Assembly: GCA_965230535.1 (NCBI GenBank)
Contig: OZ246010.1
Span: forward strand, 1,550,001 to 1,614,000
Source of the DNA: JAUILH01 sp965230535
GTDB lineage: Bacteria > Bacteroidota > Bacteroidia > Flavobacteriales_D > JAUILH01
Reading direction: 5' to 3'
DNA length: 64,000 nucleotides
Shown here: positions 59,927 through 64,000 of the stretch, piece after piece
How positions within the stretch are numbered: the stretch's first letter is position 1
Layout of the letters: every line of letters starts with the position of its first letter
The notes under the pieces: generated by a model
Database searches by the model: none
What the model was told of the DNA's origin: nothing
The model's input: only the letters and a program-made list of their open reading frames with translations
Position numbers and translations under genes: made by a program

Positions 59927-60489
59927 TATTTCGCTCGTTCAGAGTACTCGCCTTTTTTGGTATCCACTTTAATTCTATCACCAGTGTTGATAAATAGTGG
60001 TACTCTTACTTCTGCTCCGGTATCAATTGTAGCCGGTTTCATAGTATTGGTTGCGGTATCTCCTTTGATTCCTGGCTCAGTATAAGTTACTTCAGCTTCA
60101 ATATACTGAGGCAGTTCAACAGTTAAGGGCAACTCTTCTTCAGCATGGAACACGATTTTACAGATGTCTCCTTCTTTCAAGAATTTATCATTGTCAATCT
60201 TACTGGATTCGATCATGATCTGCTCATAAGTCTCCGTATTCATGAAATGATAGCCGTCTCCTTCAGGATATAGATATTGATAATCTCTTGTTTCAATTCT
60301 AACCACATCAATCTTATGTCCGGCAGAAAAGGTATGATCAACCACTTTACCTGTCTCAATGTTCTTAAGCTTGGTACGCACAAAAGCAGGACCTTTTCCT
60401 GGTTTCACGTGAAGAAATTCAACGATGGTTACTAGTTTGCCATTGTGGTTCAGGCACAAGCCATTTCTGATATCTGAAGTATTTGCCAT
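59926..60489 (-). CDS. efp: Elongation factor P
   Basis: 187 residues with three beta-barrel domains. The KOW-like first domain holds the tip loop VKPGKGPAFVRTK. Lys32 corresponds to the residue that is lysylated in enteric bacteria (Lys34), so the modifiable lysine is kept; whether it is modified cannot be seen. The C-terminal EF-P signature is present as GDTATNTMKPATIDTGAEVRV, but shortened by position. EF-P relieves ribosome stalling at polyproline. It is in the lipid A operon, 63 nt after lpxA, and its stop overlaps the GTG start of the next gene. Confidence 0.95.
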   Translation of the reverse strand: MANTSDIRNGLCLNHNGKLVTIVEFLHVKPGKGPAFVRTKLKNIETGKVVDHTFSAGHKIDVVRIETRDYQYLYPEGDGYHFMNTETYEQIMIESSKIDNDKFLKEGDICKIVFHAEEELPLTVELPQYIEAEVTYTEPGIKGDTATNTMKPATIDTGAEVRVPLFINTGDRIKVDTKKGEYSERAK

Positions 60490-60552
60490 AATTTAAAATT
60501 TGTTCAATAGTATGATAAAGATAGAAGGATATTACTGTCCTGATGGTCAATC

Positions 60553-61326
60553 TTAAGAAATTCCACGCATAATCCCTTTGGTTGATGCTTTTATAAAGTT
60601 TAAGATGTAATCTTTTTCCGGAGAAGCAGGGAGTTCCAAATCCGCAATTTTAAGGGCAGCACTTATGTTGCTATTTTGAACATAGATGACTCGATAGATG
60701 TCTTCAATATTCATGATTTGCTCATCTGTAAACCCTCTTCGTCTCAAGCCAATGGTGTTTACTCCAACATAAGACAAAGGTTCTCTTGCAGCCTTAACAT
60801 AAGGTGGAACGTTCTTTCTAACGCCACAACGTCCTGCAATAAAAGAGTGTGTTCCAATGGTAACAAATTGCTGAATACCAACCTGGCCTTCAATGATGCA
60901 CCAGTCTTCAACTGTACAGTGACCCGCTAATCCCGTATAATTGGCAATTACCACATTGTTTCCAATGATACAATCGTGTGCAATGTGCACATAGCCCATT
61001 AACAAGCAATTATCTCCAACAGCTGTTTTCATTCTGTCGGCAGTTCCTCTGTGAATGGAGGCGCCTTCCCGGATGGTGGTGTTGTTTCCAATTTCAACGG
61101 TTGTATACTCTCCGTTGTACTTTAAATCCTGAGAAACAGCACCAATTACGGCATTCGGGAAAATCTCACAATTATTTCCAATTCTGGAGCCATCCATGAT
61201 CACTGCATTTGGTCCAACCCAACAATTTTCTCCAATCACCACATCTCCTTGAATTGTAGCAAATGGTTCAATTACAGTTCCCTTACCAATCTTGGCATCA
61301 GGATGAATATTTCTTGGCAAATCCAT
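60553..61326 (-). CDS. lpxA: UDP-N-acetylglucosamine acyltransferase LpxA
   Basis: 257 residues. The left-handed beta-helix (about 5-180) has hexapeptide repeats IHPDAKIGKGTVIEPFATI and following turns. The catalytic His117 in YVHIAHDCIIG corresponds to His125 of E. coli LpxA, and His114 to His122. NYTGLAGHCTVED and QFVTIGTHSFIAGRCGVRK are also typical. A C-terminal helical domain closes the trimer. It catalyses the first step of lipid A synthesis, acyl transfer to O3 of UDP-GlcNAc. Its ATG overlaps the lpxC-fabZ stop (TAATG). Confidence 0.96.
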   Translation of the reverse strand: MDLPRNIHPDAKIGKGTVIEPFATIQGDVVIGENCWVGPNAVIMDGSRIGNNCEIFPNAVIGAVSQDLKYNGEYTTVEIGNNTTIREGASIHRGTADRMKTAVGDNCLLMGYVHIAHDCIIGNNVVIANYTGLAGHCTVEDWCIIEGQVGIQQFVTIGTHSFIAGRCGVRKNVPPYVKAAREPLSYVGVNTIGLRRRGFTDEQIMNIEDIYRVIYVQNSNISAALKIADLELPASPEKDYILNFIKASTKGIMRGIS

Positions 61327-62729
61327 TATAATCCGCGCTCTTTAACAACTTGTGCCATCATTTCCGCTTCCGATACAACCTGTCCGTTTACATAGCATGT
61401 TCCCGACATGTGTACAATTCCTCTTCGAATCGGCGTCAATAATTTTAATTCCATAACCACGGTATCTCCCGGCATTACTTTCTGTTTGAACTTCACATCT
61501 GTAATTTTCAGGAAGTAGGTAGAGTAGTTCTCGGGATCTTCAACCGACGATAGAGCGAAAATACCTCCGCATTGTGCCATGGCTTCAATTTGAAGTACTC
61601 CCGGCATTACAGGGTTATCCGGGAAATGCCCCTGAAAGAACGGCTCGTTCAAAGTCACATTCTTAACACCAATAATTCCCTTGTCATCCAGAGCCATTAC
61701 TTTATCTACCAACAAAAATGGATACCTGTGTGGCAGCATCTTAGAAATGGCATTGATATCATATAAAGGCGGTTTTGACAAATCAAATTTCTTCCCTGCC
61801 TTTTTCTGTTGTTTAATAATGCCTTTGATGATTTTAGCAAAAGACACGTTTCCGGAATGTCCCGGACGTGCAGCCAAAATATGACCTTTAATTGGCTTAC
61901 CAACCAAAGCTAAATCACCAATAATATCTAATAATTTGTGGCGAGCTGGCTCGTTTTGGTATTGAAGCTTGCTGCTATTCAATACACCAATGCCTTCCAC
62001 ATTAATTTTCAAGTCTTCTTTTCCGAGTAACTTGGCCAGTCTGTCCAACTCTTCCTGAGATACGTTAGGACGTTCTACCAAAACAATGGCGTTGTCCAAA
62101 TCTCCACCTTTGATCAGGTCGTTTTTGGCAAGGAACTCCAATTCTTTAAGGAAACAGAAAGTTCTGCAACTAGCAATATCTTCTTTAAATTCGTTGATAT
62201 TGTACATAGTTGCATGTTGTGTTCCCAAAACCGGTGATTGGTAATCTACCATCACTGTAAGTCTAAAATCGTCTGCAGGAACGGCCAACATTTCAATGCC
62301 TTTGCTTAAGTCTTCCCATGGAAGGTTCTCTTCAAAAACAAAATACTCTCTTTCGGCACTTTGTTCTTCCACACCAACGGATTCAATGGCCTGAACGAAT
62401 GGCAACGAACTTCCATCCATAATAGGAATTTCAGGTCCGTCTATTTCAATTAAACAGTTATCAACCTGCATCCCGTATAGGGCTGCTAATACATGTTCGG
62501 TGGTATAAACTCTGGTGCCATTCTTTTCTAGCGTTGTTCCACGGTCTGTAGAAACCACTAAATCTGCGTCAGCTTTGATAACTGGCTGGCCTTCGATATC
62601 CATACGCTTGAATTTGTACCCGTGGTTATCCGGTGCAGGTTTCAAATGGATGTTGACCTTCTCTCCAGTATGTAGTCCAACACCTGAGAGTGCTACCTCA
62701 CTCTTCAGTGTGTGCTGTTTTTCACTCAT
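61326..62729 (-). CDS. lpxC/fabZ: LpxC-FabZ fusion: UDP-3-O-acyl-GlcNAc deacetylase and 3-hydroxyacyl-ACP dehydratase
   Basis: 467 residues in two enzymes. LpxC is residues 1-305: the zinc ligands are His79 (TTEHVLAALYG), His264 and Asp268 (RHKLLDIIGD), with His291 in RPGHSGN as the general acid. FabZ is residues 328-467: MLPHRYPFLLVDKV, EPFFQGHFPDNPVMPG with catalytic His368, and Glu382 in LQIEAMAQ. LpxC deacetylates in the committed lipid A step and FabZ dehydrates hydroxyacyl-ACP, the same acyl donor pool. The fusion is characteristic of Bacteroidota. Its start overlaps the lpxD end by 8 nt. Confidence 0.96.
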   Translation of the reverse strand: MSEKQHTLKSEVALSGVGLHTGEKVNIHLKPAPDNHGYKFKRMDIEGQPVIKADADLVVSTDRGTTLEKNGTRVYTTEHVLAALYGMQVDNCLIEIDGPEIPIMDGSSLPFVQAIESVGVEEQSAEREYFVFEENLPWEDLSKGIEMLAVPADDFRLTVMVDYQSPVLGTQHATMYNINEFKEDIASCRTFCFLKELEFLAKNDLIKGGDLDNAIVLVERPNVSQEELDRLAKLLGKEDLKINVEGIGVLNSSKLQYQNEPARHKLLDIIGDLALVGKPIKGHILAARPGHSGNVSFAKIIKGIIKQQKKAGKKFDLSKPPLYDINAISKMLPHRYPFLLVDKVMALDDKGIIGVKNVTLNEPFFQGHFPDNPVMPGVLQIEAMAQCGGIFALSSVEDPENYSTYFLKITDVKFKQKVMPGDTVVMELKLLTPIRRGIVHMSGTCYVNGQVVSEAEMMAQVVKERGL

Positions 62730-63774
62730 TCCTGTATTTATTTAGTTCTTTAAGTTCTCGTTCTATATCGTTCAATCTGGATTGAATCTTAGGTAAGCTT
62801 CTGAATCCAACGTAAGATCTTTTGTAATCTCCAATGTAAAATGCCGGAGATCCCTGAACGATCATATTATCTTCTGTAATATCTTGTCCAATGCCTGATT
62901 GTGCAGCAATTTTAACACCATCGGCAATTTTCAAATGTCCAATGATACCTACCTGACCACCAATCATGCAGTTTTTACCGATTTTAGTTGAACCGGCTAC
63001 TCCGGTCTGAGCGGCGATTACCGTATTCTCTCCTATCTCAACATTATGTGCTATCTGGATCAAATTATCAAGCTTAACGCCTTTTCTGATAATTGTAGAT
63101 CCCAATGTAGCTCTGTCTATTGTTGTATTTGCACCAATTTCAACATGATCTTCGAGGATCACATTTCCAATTTGTGGGACTTTGTTGTAGTTGTTTTCTG
63201 CATTTGGTGCAAACCCAAAACCATCACCACCGATGATACAGCTTGGTTGTAAAGTACATGATGCACCAATAATACATTCCGACATAACTCTAACACCTGC
63301 CTGAAGAATGGTGTTATCTCCAATCACCACATTGTCTCCAACATAGGCGTTTGGAAAGATCTTTACATTGTTTCCAATTCGGGTATTCTCGCCGATATGT
63401 ACATTTGCCCCCACATAACAATCTTCTCCTAGTTGGGCAGACTCACTCACATGAGAGTTGGCTTCTATACCTTTCTTATCGTACTTAATGCTGTTGTATA
63501 AATCCAGCAATTTAGCAAAGCATTCATAAGCATTTTCAACCCTGATGAGTGTACAAGAGTCGGGAATGGATTGCTCTGCAACAAAGGTATCGTTAATGAT
63601 TACGGCTGAGGCTCCGGTTGAATAAATGAATTCATTGTATTTGGGATTAGCCAAAAACGATAATGTTCCGGGCTTGCCTTCCTCGATTTTAGAGACATTG
63701 CTGATTTTAACCTCAGGGTTTCCTTCGATTTTTCCGTGCAGCATATCTGCTATTTGCTGGGCTGTAAATTCCAT
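62722..63774 (-). CDS. lpxD: UDP-3-O-acylglucosamine N-acyltransferase LpxD
   Basis: 350 residues. The N-terminal uridine-binding domain (about 1-100: MLHGKIEGNPEVKISNVSKI) is followed by hexapeptide repeats (about 105-315), with catalytic His243 in IQIAHNVEIG and GGDGFGFAP, and a C-terminal helix. It N-acylates UDP-3-O-acyl-glucosamine, the third step of lipid A synthesis. It is the first gene of the operon lpxD - lpxC/fabZ - lpxA - efp - lpxD-like - phosphatase. The start is confirmed by a TATTTTTG box 7 nt upstream. Confidence 0.95.
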   Translation of the reverse strand: MEFTAQQIADMLHGKIEGNPEVKISNVSKIEEGKPGTLSFLANPKYNEFIYSTGASAVIINDTFVAEQSIPDSCTLIRVENAYECFAKLLDLYNSIKYDKKGIEANSHVSESAQLGEDCYVGANVHIGENTRIGNNVKIFPNAYVGDNVVIGDNTILQAGVRVMSECIIGASCTLQPSCIIGGDGFGFAPNAENNYNKVPQIGNVILEDHVEIGANTTIDRATLGSTIIRKGVKLDNLIQIAHNVEIGENTVIAAQTGVAGSTKIGKNCMIGGQVGIIGHLKIADGVKIAAQSGIGQDITEDNMIVQGSPAFYIGDYKRSYVGFRSLPKIQSRLNDIERELKELNKYRNE

Positions 63775-63781
63775 TCGGCGT

Positions 63782-63809
63782 CAAAAATATAAAACATTCA
63801 TGCGCCCAA
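63782..63809 (-). promoter_or_regulatory. lpxD: Promoter of the lipid A operon, 7 nt before lpxD
   Basis: Minus strand: TTG (63809-63807), 17 nt, TATTTTTG (63789-63782), then 7 nt to the lpxD ATG. Both elements fit the Bacteroidota consensus, and the mRNA would be nearly leaderless. Confidence 0.6.
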
Positions 63810-63905
63810 CTATATACTTTTGAAGGTTTTTTAAAGCTTCTCTCTTAATAATTAAAGCGGCATCCATTTTATGGATGATGCAATAAATGCAAAATAGGTT
63901 GCAGA

Positions 63906-64000
63906 TTAGATTCTGGCGTGGCAAACAAAATACTTTACAACAGGCTTAGACAAGGCTGTAATATTCAGATTATCAGACGCTTCAGCCAACTCCAATGTTC
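63906..64000 (-). CDS. C-terminal end of an unidentified protein (partial)
   Basis: One minus-strand frame is open from the window edge to a TAA at 63906-63908, encoding about 31 residues (LELAEASDNLNITALSKPVV then KYFVCHARI). The other two frames are closed. The composition looks like coding sequence, but the piece is too short to assign a family. It is separated from lpxD by 131 nt and is on the same strand, upstream of the operon promoter. HD-domain genes are often found at this place in Bacteroidota; I cannot confirm this here. Confidence 0.45.
   Translation of the reverse strand, partial: TLELAEASDNLNITALSKPVVKYFVCHARI

Noticed and set aside
63840..63890. 7-bp hairpin CATCCAT/ATGGATG upstream of lpxD
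   Set aside because: It is short, with a 3-nt loop, and is not followed by a T-tract; it is likely incidental.
1..64000. CRISPR arrays, tRNA or rRNA genes, insertion sequences, prophage
   Set aside because: No regularly spaced repeats, no cloverleaf or rRNA-like sequence, and no transposase or phage proteins were found on reading the window.

Overview
The window is chromosomal DNA from a member of the Bacteroidota, most likely a Flavobacteriales or Cryomorphaceae-like marine lineage. The evidence is type IX secretion (T9SS) cargo proteins with type A and type B (gliding-motility) C-terminal sorting domains, gldE and gldD, a PorV/PorQ-family protein, a TonB-dependent receptor with a carboxypeptidase-regulatory-like N-terminus, a fused lpxC-fabZ gene, and promoters of the Bacteroidota type (TTG, about 17-20 nt, TAnnTTTG). 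I saw no tRNA, rRNA, CRISPR array, insertion sequence or prophage. Coding density is high and the window is ordinary core chromosome with a few accessory islands.

Layout. Positions 1-9.4 kb: the start of a PAS/LuxR-like regulator, a sialidase-like repeat lipoprotein, fumC, a small membrane protein, an AftB-like membrane glycosyltransferase coupled to arsC, a PAS-SpoIIE phosphatase, a T9SS cargo protein and prfB, which carries the classical +1 programmed frameshift. 9.4-13.6 kb: a DUF4105 membrane protein, lpd, hemH and an ElaA-like acetyltransferase. 13.7-18.2 kb, minus strand: a probably highly expressed T9SS cargo protein, recX, RNase G, a 30-residue ribosomal-type peptide and HU. 18.3-21.8 kb: mutY-ssb-gldE-gldD, a typical Bacteroidota order. 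21.9-29.8 kb: a secreted M14 carboxypeptidase, heme A synthase, two outer-membrane barrels, a type B T9SS protein, and ribosomal proteins bL21 and bL27. 30-36.2 kb: DUF983, DUF72 and a small polysaccharide cluster (FkbM methyltransferase, flippase, Wzz-like, Wzy/WaaL-like).

36.5-45.6 kb holds a three-gene outer-membrane/secretion module: a TonB-dependent receptor, a 1394-residue secreted protein of unknown function, and a PorV/PorQ-like barrel, ended by a strong terminator. It is the best candidate in this window for an uncharacterised system. 45.7-56.2 kb: greA-HIT, ruvC, a flippase-like membrane protein with a GT2 glycosyltransferase, an orphan OppC-like permease, a short-chain fatty acid transporter with an unusual extra domain, a 512-residue unknown, and a large type B T9SS protein. 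56.4-63.8 kb, minus strand: a DUF3127 protein with an SSB-like tail, a flavin reductase, and a tightly coupled operon lpxD - lpxC/fabZ - lpxA - efp - second lpxD-like gene - GAF/SpoIIE phosphatase. The last 95 bases carry the end of another minus-strand gene.

Recurring theme. Several genes have a TAnnTTTG -7 element only 5-7 nt before the start codon, which suggests (nearly) leaderless mRNAs. In at least two cases this helps choose the translation start.
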